This document shows, piece after piece, positions 8,836 to 17,684 of a stretch of DNA of 64,000 nucleotides. Both the position numbers and the translations under genes were made by a program. Origin of the DNA: Oxalobacteraceae bacterium (GTDB lineage: Bacteria > Pseudomonadota > Gammaproteobacteria > Burkholderiales > Burkholderiaceae_D); NCBI GenBank assembly GCA_021151485.1, contig JAGKXB010000001.1, positions 1-64,000 of the forward strand, in the 5' to 3' direction. The notes under the pieces are model-generated. The model made no database searches. It was not told the DNA's origin and worked only from the letters and a program-made list of their open reading frames with translations. Each line of letters starts with the position of its first letter. Position 1 is the stretch's first letter.

Positions 8836-9737
8836 CGACACGCAGCTTATCTTTATACAACTGCCTGGCACCTGCCAAGTTGAATCTGTTTTTGCATGTA
8901 ACGGGGCGGCGGGCCGATGGTTACCACTTACTGCAAACCGTTTTTCAATTACTCAATTATGGTGACTACCTACATTTTGACCTGCGTGATGATGGCATCA
9001 TCCAACGCACCACCAAATTAACCAACATCCCAGAAGCATCCGATTTAATCGTACGCGCAGCCAAGTTATTGCAAACACGCCATCAACAAAAATTTTCTAA
9101 CACGTCTCATGCAAGCAATTTTCTTCCTGGCGCCAATATCAAAATAGAAAAACGCTTACCCTTGGGTGGCGGCTTAGGCGGAGGTTCATCCGATGCGGCC
9201 ACCACCCTGATGGCATTAAATCATTTATGGCAAACCGGCTTAAATCGCGAACAATTAATGCAATTAGGCCTACAACTAGGTGCGGATGTGCCCTTTTTTA
9301 TATTTGGCCAAAACGCTTTTGCTGAAGGCATTGGCGAAATATTCAAACCAATCACCACACCAAATGGCTGGTTTGTCATTATTGAACCCGGTGTGACCGT
9401 CCCTACAGCTGACATCTTTCAATCACACACATTAAGCCGTAATACCGCACCTATCACCGTTGCTGACTCTCTCAACAAATCTGAAATTTACACTCCATCC
9501 TATGGAAAAAATGATTTACAACCCATCGCAACGCAATTATTTCCAGAAATTGCACATGCTATTGAATGGCTTAATACATTCGGTAATGCAAGAATGACAG
9601 GTTCTGGTGCCTGTGTTTTTTGTTTTTTTGAAACAGAAAAAGCAGCTGATGCTGTACTCACCCACACACCAACCAAATGGAAAGCATGGAAAGCACCAGC
9701 CCTCCAAAATCACCCGCTCTCCCACTTATTGCCTTAA
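8832..9737 (+). CDS. ispE: 4-diphosphocytidyl-2-C-methyl-D-erythritol kinase
   Basis: This enzyme phosphorylates CDP-methylerythritol with ATP in the non-mevalonate isoprenoid pathway. The 301-residue GHMP kinase begins with APAKLNLFLHVTGRRADGYH and has the ATP-binding glycine loop PLGGGLGGGSSD at 110-121. A late MTGSGACVFCFF motif completes the active site. The ATG overlaps the lolB stop codon. The gene is followed within 85 bases by the tRNA-Gln promoter and gene. Length is slightly above the usual 280-290 residues because of an Asn/His/Ser-rich insertion near residues 84-98. Confidence 0.95.
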   Translation: MTTRSLSLYNCLAPAKLNLFLHVTGRRADGYHLLQTVFQLLNYGDYLHFDLRDDGIIQRTTKLTNIPEASDLIVRAAKLLQTRHQQKFSNTSHASNFLPGANIKIEKRLPLGGGLGGGSSDAATTLMALNHLWQTGLNREQLMQLGLQLGADVPFFIFGQNAFAEGIGEIFKPITTPNGWFVIIEPGVTVPTADIFQSHTLSRNTAPITVADSLNKSEIYTPSYGKNDLQPIATQLFPEIAHAIEWLNTFGNARMTGSGACVFCFFETEKAADAVLTHTPTKWKAWKAPALQNHPLSHLLP

Positions 9738-9772
9738 CTCCCAAATAAATTTGAACAATTTTTCAAAAAGGA

Positions 9773-9801
9773 TTGATTTTGGTATAAGTTGACACTATAA
9801 T
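9773..9801 (+). promoter_or_regulatory. Sigma-70 promoter of tRNA-Gln
   Basis: TTGATT (9773-9778) and TATAAT (9796-9801) are separated by exactly 17 bases. Transcription would begin near 9808, about 14 bases before the mature tRNA 5' end. Confidence 0.8.
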
Positions 9802-9821
9802 GTTCCCTCAGACGTAAACGG

Positions 9822-9898
9822 AGGGGAGTCGCCAAGCTGGTTAAGGCACTGGATTTTGATTCCAGCATGCGAAGGTTCGAATCCTTCTTCCCCTGCCA
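9822..9898 (+). tRNA. tRNA-Gln, anticodon UUG
   Basis: The cloverleaf can be folded by eye in 77 bases: a 7-pair acceptor stem (AGGGGAG with TTCCCCT), D arm, anticodon stem CTGGA/TCCAG around the loop TTTTGAT (anticodon TTG), a 5-base variable region, a perfect T stem GAAGG/CCTTC, and an encoded CCA. This tRNA usually lies between ispE and prs in betaproteobacteria, as here. It is probably transcribed from its own promoter at 9773-9801. Confidence 0.97.
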
Positions 9899-9917
9899 CC
9901 AATTCTATTCAATCGCT

Positions 9918-9963
9918 AAGCCGCCAACGCCGATAAAAAATCACAGCGTATTTGGCGGCTTTT
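9918..9963 (+). terminator. Probable terminator after tRNA-Gln
   Basis: AAGCCGCCAA (9918-9927) pairs with TTGGCGGCTT (9952-9961) and is followed by a short T run. The loop is long (24 bases), so it may be a weak or partial terminator, allowing some read-through into prs. Confidence 0.55.
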
Positions 9964-10014
9964 GAATTTCTACCCAATCCTTTAATTTTTTAACACTTAC
10001 ATTCAAGGATGTCC

Positions 10015-10965
10015 ATGGCATACGAAAACCTGATGGTTTTTACTGGCAACTCCAATCCCACATTAGCCGAAGAAGTAGCAAAGCAACTTGGCATCCCACT
10101 TGGAAAAGCCGAAGTTTCCCAATTCTCAGACGGCGAAGTGATGATTGAAATCAACGAAAACGTTCGCGGCAAAGACGTTTTTGTCCTTCAATCCACCTGT
10201 GCGCCAACCAACGACAACTTAATGGAATTGATTTTGATGGTCGATGCGCTTAAACGTGCCTCTGCCGGCCGCATTACTGCCGCCATCCCTTATTTTGGCT
10301 ATGCTCGTCAAGACAGACGCCCACGCTCAGCACGCGTTGCTATTTCTGCCAAAGTAGTCGCCAACATGTTGGAAAAAGCTGGTGTAGAGCGTGTGTTAAT
10401 CATGGATTTACATGCTGATCAAATTCAAGGATTTTTTGATATTCCGGTTGATAATATTTATGCATCACCTGTTTTATTAAACGATTTACAAAAGAAAAAT
10501 TACGATGATTTGCTAGTAGTATCACCTGATGTCGGTGGCGTAGTAAGGGCACGTGCGCTTGCAAAACGTTTAAATTGTGATTTAGCCATCATCGATAAAC
10601 GCCGCCCAAAAGCCAATGTATCGGAAGTGATGAATATCATCGGCGAAGTTGAAGGCCGCAATTGTGTCATCATGGATGACATGGTTGACACCGCAGGCAC
10701 CTTAACTAAAGCCGCGGAAGTATTAAAGCAAAATGGCGCGAAAAAAGTCGTCGCTTATTGTACACATCCAGTATTGTCAGGCCCCGCGATTCAACGCATA
10801 CAAGATTCCACCCTAGATGAATTAGTCGTAGTTAATACGATTCCTTTATCGCCAGCCGCCAAGGAATGCCAGAAAATTCGCCAATTATCGTGTGCAGAAT
10901 TGTTAGCAGAAACATTCCGACGCATCACTAAAGGCGATTCAGTAATGTCACTTTTTCTGGACTAA
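10015..10965 (+). CDS. prs: Ribose-phosphate pyrophosphokinase (PRPP synthetase)
   Basis: The enzyme makes phosphoribosyl pyrophosphate from ribose-5-phosphate and ATP for purine, pyrimidine, histidine and NAD synthesis. The ATG at 10015 is preferred over the one at 10009: the ribosome binding site AAGGA (10005-10009) overlaps the first ATG but sits 5 bases before the second. The protein then has 316 residues. Recognisable parts are [20 protein letters not shown], the [19 protein letters not shown] loop, [15 protein letters not shown], and the PRPP-binding loop [18 protein letters not shown]. All are intact and the length is normal. It is followed by rplY. Confidence 0.97.
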   Translation: MAYENLMVFTGNSNPTLAEEVAKQLGIPLGKAEVSQFSDGEVMIEINENVRGKDVFVLQSTCAPTNDNLMELILMVDALKRASAGRITAAIPYFGYARQDRRPRSARVAISAKVVANMLEKAGVERVLIMDLHADQIQGFFDIPVDNIYASPVLLNDLQKKNYDDLLVVSPDVGGVVRARALAKRLNCDLAIIDKRRPKANVSEVMNIIGEVEGRNCVIMDDMVDTAGTLTKAAEVLKQNGAKKVVAYCTHPVLSGPAIQRIQDSTLDELVVVNTIPLSPAAKECQKIRQLSCAELLAETFRRITKGDSVMSLFLD

Positions 10966-11073
10966 TGTTTCATTCTCTATATTTCTTAAATTCATCCTCT
11001 GGTCGCGGAGGATTTCACCACGCAAGTCATCATTAATTAACAATTTGACTTGCATTTATTTGGAGCATCAAAA

Positions 11074-11682
11074 ATGAAAGTTGTCGCATTTAAACGCACA
11101 TTGCAGGGGACTGGAGCGAGCCGCCGCCTGCGTACTTCCGGCCAAACACCTGGCATCTTATACGGCGGCGGCAGCGAGCCAGTCAGCATCGCTGTTGATC
11201 ACAACACTCTCTACCATGCCTTGAAAAAAGAGGCGTTTCATTCCTCCATTCTGGATTTGGAAATTGATGGCAAAGCAGAAAAAGTACTGTTACGTGACTT
11301 CCAAATGCATGCATTTAAACAAATCGTACTGCACGTTGATTTCCAACGCGTTGACACAAATAAGAAGATTCACGTGAAAGTGCCTCTACACTTCATCAAT
11401 GCAGAAATTTCACCTGCTGTGAAATTGTCTGGCGCGATCGTTAGCCACGTTGCATCTGAGTTGGATGTCAGCTGCTTACCAGCTGATTTGCCTGAATTTG
11501 TGACTGTTGATTTGGCACAAATCACCGTAGGACATTCAATTCACGTCTCCGACCTCGCTTTACCAAAAGGCGTGACAGCGATCGCACATGGTGACAATCA
11601 AGTCATCGCCACTGCGTCTGTTCCTGCCGGTCATGTAGCAGAAGCAAGTGCAGAAGCAGCAGAACCAACGACAAAAAAATAA
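11074..11682 (+). CDS. rplY: 50S ribosomal protein L25/general stress protein Ctc
   Basis: This binds 5S rRNA in the large ribosomal subunit. The 202-residue protein is the long Ctc form, with the L25 domain (about 1-95, beginning [20 protein letters not shown]) and a C-terminal beta domain, ending in an Ala/Glu-rich tail. The start at 11074 has TGGAG at 11061-11065; the frame also opens at a TTG at 11050, which is rejected. A short hairpin, ATCCTC/GAGGAT at 10994-11013, lies in the 108-base gap after prs. A strong terminator follows. The peptidyl-tRNA hydrolase gene that commonly follows rplY in relatives is absent. Confidence 0.95.
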   Translation: MKVVAFKRTLQGTGASRRLRTSGQTPGILYGGGSEPVSIAVDHNTLYHALKKEAFHSSILDLEIDGKAEKVLLRDFQMHAFKQIVLHVDFQRVDTNKKIHVKVPLHFINAEISPAVKLSGAIVSHVASELDVSCLPADLPEFVTVDLAQITVGHSIHVSDLALPKGVTAIAHGDNQVIATASVPAGHVAEASAEAAEPTTKK

Positions 11683-11700
11683 TTTTTGTCGATCTTGATT

Positions 11701-11729
11701 AAAAAACCCGCCCACATGGCGGGTTTTTT
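11701..11729 (+). terminator. Rho-independent terminator of rplY
   Basis: A 12-base perfect stem, AAAAAACCCGCC with GGCGGGTTTTTT, closes a 5-base loop and ends in a T run. The A/T ends make it able to work in both directions. Confidence 0.92.
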
Positions 11730-12010
11730 ATTACACATTCACTTTGGTTGGATAGAGACAAATCTTCGCCACACTTACGTTAATTATTTAACATGCATTT
11801 TGATTAATTATCCGCAACACAAAAAATGTTTTTTATGGACATTTTTTGATTAAAGTCAACCATGCAGACCAAGAACATGATGCTTGTATTTTACTTTTTT
11901 TGTGTTTATAGTAAGAGCGTTGTTGCTTCAAATAAGAGTTTTTTAATTGTGTTAAATATGATTAGTAAGAAAAATTATTTTATTAATTGTCTTTATATTG
12001 GGGAAATATC

Positions 12011-12922
12011 ATGAAAAGATTTTTTAAATACTGTTTGTTTATTTTTGCGCTGGCAGTCAGTCAAATGTCTTGGGCCAGCACAGCCAATTGTCCCACAGTC
12101 AATGGAAAGCCAATGGCTAATTGCGTAGATCCAACTTGCAATGCTGGTGAAAGCGTCTATGGCCTTGACTATCGGAAATGCATTCCTGCTTGCAGAAGCG
12201 GTTATTCAACCACATCATCAGCCGATTTGGTTTGTATGGAAAATTGCCGTTCTGACTACCACCCAACAGGTGCACTCAACTGCACACGTGACGGCAGTCT
12301 TTCCTACACACCCGCATTACGTACAAGTTGCCCAAAAAACAATCCATTTAAATGCAGAACAAGACAAGATGATTGCCGGGACGGATATGACAAAGTAGCA
12401 GGCGTATGCTGGGCACATGTGTACCAAAAAGGTAGCTATACCCGTACCAACGACATACATTATGCAAGAAACTGCCCTGCTGGATACACACTGAAAGAAA
12501 CACAACCAGCTGGCTTTTACTACTACTGCCAACTTTGCAACAGCAATCCCACAACATCTACAGTATTGGCTATCGATGGCGGCACCTACTACAAAGTAGG
12601 AACTACCGTTACCCTCAGATCCACAGTCACTGTGACAGTTCCACTTTGCAATTCAGCAGGCGGGACCATCGTAACAAGTTTCATGGTCAATACCAAACCT
12701 TTGCCTTTGGGAAATTGCACTTTGCAAAAAGATGGTAAGAATGCTACAGGTGGAGATGTAGGTGAGTTTACTTGTACCATACAATATACAATAACTAAAG
12801 AAGACCCAACTGGAGAGTGGCTAGTAAGCGGCGACTCTGTCAGCAAGCTTAGTGGTGGCCAAGCCAACAAATTGGCAAGTCCAAGTAATAACGGCAACTT
12901 AAGTTTCACCGTCGTTCCTTAA
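12011..12922 (+). CDS. Cysteine-rich secreted protein, unknown function
   Basis: A 303-residue protein. The ATG at 12011 follows GGGGA with good spacing and begins a signal peptide, MKRFFKYCLFIFALAVSQMSWA, likely cut before STANC. Residues about 27-180 hold closely spaced cysteines in repeating forms such as CxxxCRSGY, CMENCRSDYHPTGALNC and CRDGYDKVAGVCW, then an aromatic QKGSYTR element. The remaining 120 residues are Thr/Val-rich strands with a few cysteines, resembling a beta-sandwich. The protein shares motifs with the product of 37467-38426, but that one has the beta part first and the cysteines last. Such patterns suggest disulfide-bonded extracellular modules. The upstream 275 bases are A+T-rich and hold no gene. 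No family name can be given. Confidence 0.75.
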   Translation: MKRFFKYCLFIFALAVSQMSWASTANCPTVNGKPMANCVDPTCNAGESVYGLDYRKCIPACRSGYSTTSSADLVCMENCRSDYHPTGALNCTRDGSLSYTPALRTSCPKNNPFKCRTRQDDCRDGYDKVAGVCWAHVYQKGSYTRTNDIHYARNCPAGYTLKETQPAGFYYYCQLCNSNPTTSTVLAIDGGTYYKVGTTVTLRSTVTVTVPLCNSAGGTIVTSFMVNTKPLPLGNCTLQKDGKNATGGDVGEFTCTIQYTITKEDPTGEWLVSGDSVSKLSGGQANKLASPSNNGNLSFTVVP

Positions 12923-13013
12923 GTAACAAAAACATCAAAATACGCGTACAACCTTACTACCAGAAATATGCTTCTCTAATAAATCTGATAGCATCGTAGG
13001 TAAATACGAACCG

Positions 13014-13049
13014 AAAACCCCAGGCAAGCAGTCTTTGCCTGGGGTTTTT
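13014..13049 (+). terminator. Rho-independent terminator after the cysteine-rich gene
   Basis: AAAACCCCAGGCAA (13014-13027) and TTGCCTGGGGTTTT (13035-13048) form a 14-base perfect stem with a 7-base loop and a T run. The rest of the gap from 12923 to 13264 is A+T-rich. It presumably carries the promoter of the pilin-like gene, but no convincing -35/-10 pair was identified. Confidence 0.92.
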
Positions 13050-13264
13050 CATATCCATCATCATCGTTACCAGATATCATTTATTGCCAGTTATTGTTAC
13101 CCATCAACAATAAATAGTTGCTTAATTATTACTAATGTAGATCACTTATCAATGCAATAATGCATGATTTATATTAAGATATGACTTATATGGGCTATGA
13201 ACGACAAAACGTTTACACCATCGAACTAGCACAAAAACATCAAAATGAAGCAGGGAGAATGCTC

Positions 13265-15970
13265 ATGAAAAAAATAAGCGGTATGCAAAAAATACGTCAA
13301 TTTGCCAAACAAAAAGGAGCCTTTTTACTGCTCGAGATGAGCGCTGTTTCCATCGTTGCCTCAATGGCTGTTGCGACTGCTCTCATTCAGCAAAAAAATA
13401 CGTTGCAAGCTGAGCGTTATCAAGCACAAGGAGAATTATTAAAAACTTTGTCGGCAAGTATAGACTCGTATATCGCTTCAAATTACATAGCACTAACCAA
13501 CAACACAAATGCCACAACAAATGCGGCAGGTACTGCGATTAGCGGTAGCGTATATGGCCCTAACGGTAACAACACCACCACCACGTACCCCGTCGCAAAT
13601 ATTTACTCACCAACCATCGCCGAATTAATCACAGCCGGATTTTTATCTAGCGGATTTAGCTCAACCGCATTAGTTTATGCCAGTGACAACACAAAACCCG
13701 AATATGCCATAAAAATCACACCATCCACTGCGGCCAATTGCCCTAACTGTGATTTACGTGGTTTGGTATATCTTAATAAAGCAGTAAAAACAGATGAAAT
13801 TAAAAATTTAGGTACATCAATAGCAGCCATCGGTGCCAATGGGTTGTATTCTGTGGAAACTAATACAGATGCAGGAACAACATCTACAAAATTGTATGGT
13901 CGAGACGGCAGCACGCAAAGAGATAATCCTGTCAGTGGTACCCCCGCCGGAATACTTGCAGCAAGTAATGCTTACTCGACAAGTGGTTTATCTAATTTCA
14001 TGCGCATAGATGGTACTGCCACACCAACTGGCGATCAAAATTGGAACACCAAGAACTTGACCAATGTGGGTTCATTAACTGCTGGTACTGGCACTGTCAA
14101 TACGACAACAGGTGTTTGGTCAGCCGACGCTACTACCGGAGTCATAGAACCTGGAGTACGCATAGACAGTAATGGTAATATTTATGCAAGCGGCACCATT
14201 TATGGCACGCTTGCCAACACCGCATCCACAGTATCTCTAGATTTAAAACCCACCAGTGGCGCAAGAACGAATGCCAACTTTCTTAAGGCCGGCGCAATTG
14301 TTGCGAGCGATGATCTTAATGCCAGTCCTGGTTCTGTAGGTAGTATTACTGCCAGTAGTTATATCACTGGCGCATCGCTTTATACTGGTTCTATCAATAC
14401 CATTGCCGCTACTCCAAGTGGTACTGGTGCATCTCTCAAAAGTGATGGCTCCATTTATGCAAGTAGCACTATCACGGGAGGATCTTTCTTCACGACAGGG
14501 ACTAGTGGGACTAATGCGTTCAGTACAACAAACGGCAATATCGTTGCAACAAACGGCAATCTTTATACTGGTTCTTCCAACACAATTGCGGCCAGTCCAA
14601 GTGGTACAGGTGCCGCACTCAGAAGTGATGGATCCATCTATGCAAGTGGTACCATCAAAGGTAACGGCTTGAATGCCAGCAGCCAAGGCATTAGCAATGC
14701 AGGTGCTATCAGTGGCGCAACCAGTATCGATGCAACCGGAAATTTCAAAACAACGGCTGCAATTGCAGTCGGGACCAGCACGGCAGGTAGTGCTGGCTCG
14801 ATCACTGCCAGTGGAAAGATTACAGCTGGTACTGGTCTGGATGCGAATAACGCAGGCATTAGTAACACAGGCCCAATAACCGGTGCCACAACAATCGTTG
14901 CTAGTGGAGAAATTAAAGGTAGTGCATTCACCGGTAGTAATAGTAGTATTAACTCAAATGGCCAAATTCTGGGTACATCGTTATACGTCGGAAGCAGTGG
15001 CGCTCAAGCAACGACAAATGGCACAACAACGACTGGTGTAGGCTTAAGCAGCGCTGGCACACTGAGTGTTGGCGCTGCTGGCTCTAGCAGTACCAATATG
15101 TTTACCGTTAACAGAATTACTAGTGGTGTTCAAACCGCAGTGGTCGCAATTAAGAATCTTGCAAGCAGTGTTACTGATGCAATACTGACAGTCCTTGGTA
15201 CCATTCAGGCAACTGGTGGTGATTTGATTGCAAAAGCTAGTGGTGGTGTTGGCGGCAATGTCAAGGCTGATGGGAATTTAGAATTGACAGCAAAAAGTAG
15301 CAACAGCCAGTTGAGTTATACTGGCACCGTTGGCAGTGGTAGCAATGGCGGCTGGTTTCTTAGTAGCGATGGTAATTGGCTGGTATCGTTGAATAGCAAG
15401 GGAATTTGGACAGAAGGAGATATCAACGGCGGTCGTATTAGTGTAGGGCAAAGGGGTGCGAACAACGCCAGTATTGATGAATTGGGCAATATTACCGGTA
15501 AATCTTTAAACACAGGCAGTGGCACCATCCAAACAACTGGGACTATTAGCGGTGGCAATATTACCGGCACGTCTCTAAACACAGGCAGTGGCACTATTCA
15601 AACAACTGGCACTATTAGCGGTGGCAATATTACTGGCACAATCAATGCTACCAATTTAAAAGGCCCTGCTGCCACATTGAATACCGATTGCTCTAGTTCC
15701 GGCGTAGGTGCCATAGCGAGAGACAGCACAAATGCTACTGGCACATTAACTTGCGAAAAATTACCTGACACTACTACTCTCTGGCGTAGCAGTACCGTAA
15801 CACTGGACGCAAATACGCACCTGGGAATCAATTTAAATACTAATAACGCTACAGATTGTGCAAGCGGATATGTGATGACGGGCGTTTATACCAATAGTAG
15901 TAAGACAGTGACTCAAATAAGATGCTCACCTATTTACCAAAGCAAAACGTTACTATTTAGACCTTCATAA
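13265..15970 (+). CDS. Large pilin-like protein with glycine/serine/threonine repeat region (PilV-like tip adhesin candidate)
   Basis: A 901-residue protein. The ATG at 13265 has GGGAGA at 13253-13258; the frame opens earlier at 13181, without support. The N-terminus resembles a type IV prepilin: a basic leader ending KQKG (residue 18), then [23 protein letters not shown], then a long helix [22 protein letters not shown]. The glutamate is at +6 of the putative mature protein, not the usual +5. After about residue 150 the sequence is Gly/Ser/Thr/Asn-rich and built from SIYASGTI, ITGxSL and LYTGS-type repeats to residue 800. A distinct C-terminal domain has four cysteines. The layout recalls PilV shufflon tip adhesins or phage-fibre shafts. 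No pilus assembly genes or recombinase are nearby. Confidence 0.75.
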   Translation: MKKISGMQKIRQFAKQKGAFLLLEMSAVSIVASMAVATALIQQKNTLQAERYQAQGELLKTLSASIDSYIASNYIALTNNTNATTNAAGTAISGSVYGPNGNNTTTTYPVANIYSPTIAELITAGFLSSGFSSTALVYASDNTKPEYAIKITPSTAANCPNCDLRGLVYLNKAVKTDEIKNLGTSIAAIGANGLYSVETNTDAGTTSTKLYGRDGSTQRDNPVSGTPAGILAASNAYSTSGLSNFMRIDGTATPTGDQNWNTKNLTNVGSLTAGTGTVNTTTGVWSADATTGVIEPGVRIDSNGNIYASGTIYGTLANTASTVSLDLKPTSGARTNANFLKAGAIVASDDLNASPGSVGSITASSYITGASLYTGSINTIAATPSGTGASLKSDGSIYASSTITGGSFFTTGTSGTNAFSTTNGNIVATNGNLYTGSSNTIAASPSGTGAALRSDGSIYASGTIKGNGLNASSQGISNAGAISGATSIDATGNFKTTAAIAVGTSTAGSAGSITASGKITAGTGLDANNAGISNTGPITGATTIVASGEIKGSAFTGSNSSINSNGQILGTSLYVGSSGAQATTNGTTTTGVGLSSAGTLSVGAAGSSSTNMFTVNRITSGVQTAVVAIKNLASSVTDAILTVLGTIQATGGDLIAKASGGVGGNVKADGNLELTAKSSNSQLSYTGTVGSGSNGGWFLSSDGNWLVSLNSKGIWTEGDINGGRISVGQRGANNASIDELGNITGKSLNTGSGTIQTTGTISGGNITGTSLNTGSGTIQTTGTISGGNITGTINATNLKGPAATLNTDCSSSGVGAIARDSTNATGTLTCEKLPDTTTLWRSSTVTLDANTHLGINLNTNNATDCASGYVMTGVYTNSSKTVTQIRCSPIYQSKTLLFRPS
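14378..14668 (+). repeat. Two 36-codon repeats inside the pilin-like gene
   Basis: Copies at 14378-14485 and 14561-14668 each encode a unit running from LYTGS, through the core PSGTGA, to SDGSIYAS. About 28 of 36 residues agree. The copies are 183 bases apart (61 codons), so they are in frame. Related single elements ([13 protein letters not shown]) occur further upstream. This is a repeating shaft-like unit. Confidence 0.8.
15488..15640 (+). repeat. 69-base tandem repeat in the pilin-like gene
   Basis: Two adjacent 69-base units (15488-15556 and 15557-15625) and the first bases of a third (from 15626) encode [18 protein letters not shown] and then TISGG. By eye the units differ at about 7 positions. 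Because 69 is a multiple of three, gain or loss of a unit would keep the frame. Confidence 0.9.
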
Positions 15971-16028
15971 AAATAGCCTTGGCAAAGCAGGCTTCATATT
16001 CAATAAAACTACTTTGCCATTAGAATGC

Positions 16029-17411
16029 ATGCTTTCAATCCGACCAGGCCAACCAGCCGCTATTGAATTCAACTTCGATGGCCTGGTTGGCCCTTCTCAT
16101 CATTATGCTGGTCTGTCTTACGGTAATTTAGCTTCCTCTCAAAATATCGGTAGCGTCGCCAATCCCAAACAAGCGGCGCTGCAAGGTTTGGACAAAATGC
16201 GGATGCTGGCAACACGCGGTTTGAAACAAGCCGTGTTGCCGCCGCAAGCCAGGCCCAATTTCCGCTTGCTGCGTCAATTGGGTTTTAGCGGCAGCGATGC
16301 TCATGTGCTGGCTTGCGCTCATCGCAGCTCCCCTGCTCTTTTGTCCTGCGCTTATTCTGCTTCTTCCATGTGGACAGCCAATATGGCGACCGTCAGCCCA
16401 TCAGCTGATACCATGGATGGACGCGTACATTTCACACCAGCAAATTTAAACAATAAATTGCATCGTGCACAGGAACACGTACAGGCAACACAGACTCTAC
16501 GTGCCTTGTTCCGGGATGAACGTTATTTCGCCGTACATGATGCTCTACCCTCCACACCTGCTCTCAGTGATGAAGGCGCAGCGAATCACACACGTTTATG
16601 CGCAAATCATGGCGCTGCTGGAGTCGAAATCTTTGTATACGGACGTAGCGAATTTAATGCGCAGGCAAAAACACCAACACAGTTCCCTGCACGCCAAACT
16701 TTAGAAGCCTCTCAAGCAATTGCACGTTTGCATGGTCTGCATGAAAAGCGCACGCTTTACATCCAACAAAATCCCGCTGTGATCGAACTGGGTGTGTTCC
16801 ACAATGACGTGATTGCTGTGGGTCATCAAAACGTCCTGTTTTATCATGAAGACGCTTTTGTGGATGAATCTACCGCCATCACCAACTTACAACGAATGAT
16901 GAATCAAATGGGCGCACCACTCCATGCTTTACGTGTGAACAATACGCAAGTTTCAGTACGCGATGCGGTCGGTAGTTATCTATTTAACAGCCAATTACTA
17001 TCACTGCCCAAACACAAAGAAAATGGCAAAATGGCTCTATTAGTGCCACATGAATGCCAAGAAAATCCACGAGTCGCCGCATATTTAGCCGGTTTGATTG
17101 CCAGTGATGGGCCAATTGATGAATTGATCAGCGTCGATTTACGACAAAGCATGCGCAATGGTGGGGGACCAGCTTGCCTACGCTTACGTATAGTACTAAG
17201 CGATGAAGAAGCGGCTGCTATGCACCAAGGTGTTGTCATGACCGAAACGCTATACGCAACATTGATCGCCTGGGTTGAAAAACATTACCGTGACCGTTTA
17301 TCACAAGAAGATCTGGCTGATCCGCTACTCGCGATAGAAATCCAAACAGCACTAGAAGAATTGGCAAAAATCCTGGATTTACCAGGATTGTACGAACACG
17401 CATACGTTTAA
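16029..17411 (+). CDS. astB: N-succinylarginine dihydrolase
   Basis: The second enzyme of the arginine succinyltransferase pathway; it hydrolyses succinylarginine to succinylornithine, ammonia and carbon dioxide. The N-terminus carries [21 protein letters not shown], and the late motif [16 protein letters not shown] includes the family cysteine. The ATG at 16029 gives 460 residues, close to the family norm; the frame also opens at a TTG at 16014. No clear ribosome binding site is seen for either. astA, astC and astD are not in the window, but astE lies at 22563 beyond gdhB. An 8-base inverted repeat (15980-15987 with 16012-16019) sits between the pilin-like gene and this one. Confidence 0.93.
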   Translation: MLSIRPGQPAAIEFNFDGLVGPSHHYAGLSYGNLASSQNIGSVANPKQAALQGLDKMRMLATRGLKQAVLPPQARPNFRLLRQLGFSGSDAHVLACAHRSSPALLSCAYSASSMWTANMATVSPSADTMDGRVHFTPANLNNKLHRAQEHVQATQTLRALFRDERYFAVHDALPSTPALSDEGAANHTRLCANHGAAGVEIFVYGRSEFNAQAKTPTQFPARQTLEASQAIARLHGLHEKRTLYIQQNPAVIELGVFHNDVIAVGHQNVLFYHEDAFVDESTAITNLQRMMNQMGAPLHALRVNNTQVSVRDAVGSYLFNSQLLSLPKHKENGKMALLVPHECQENPRVAAYLAGLIASDGPIDELISVDLRQSMRNGGGPACLRLRIVLSDEEAAAMHQGVVMTETLYATLIAWVEKHYRDRLSQEDLADPLLAIEIQTALEELAKILDLPGLYEHAYV

Positions 17412-17684
17412 AAAATTTAGGGGCCACTCACCCTGCTTTACATCCGCAAAGGGCCTGACCTTACGTGCCTTGTATGTTAATATCGCACAAATTATTTGCC
17501 CATTCTTAGGGGTGAGATTTAGAGCAAGGATTATCTCCTTCTCACTCATTAAGAAGATCAAAACACTCAGGTCAATCAAGCTAATCAAGTCAAACAAGTT
17601 CAACCATCCTCAATCGTGTAGTTGCCTATTCGTTTATAGACAATTTACATACATTATTGCCAATACATTATTAGGGAAAACAGA

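Noticed and set aside
13265..15970. Active shufflon with invertible segments
   Set aside because: The repeats in the pilin-like gene are direct, not inverted, and no site-specific recombinase or alternative C-terminal segments are present nearby.
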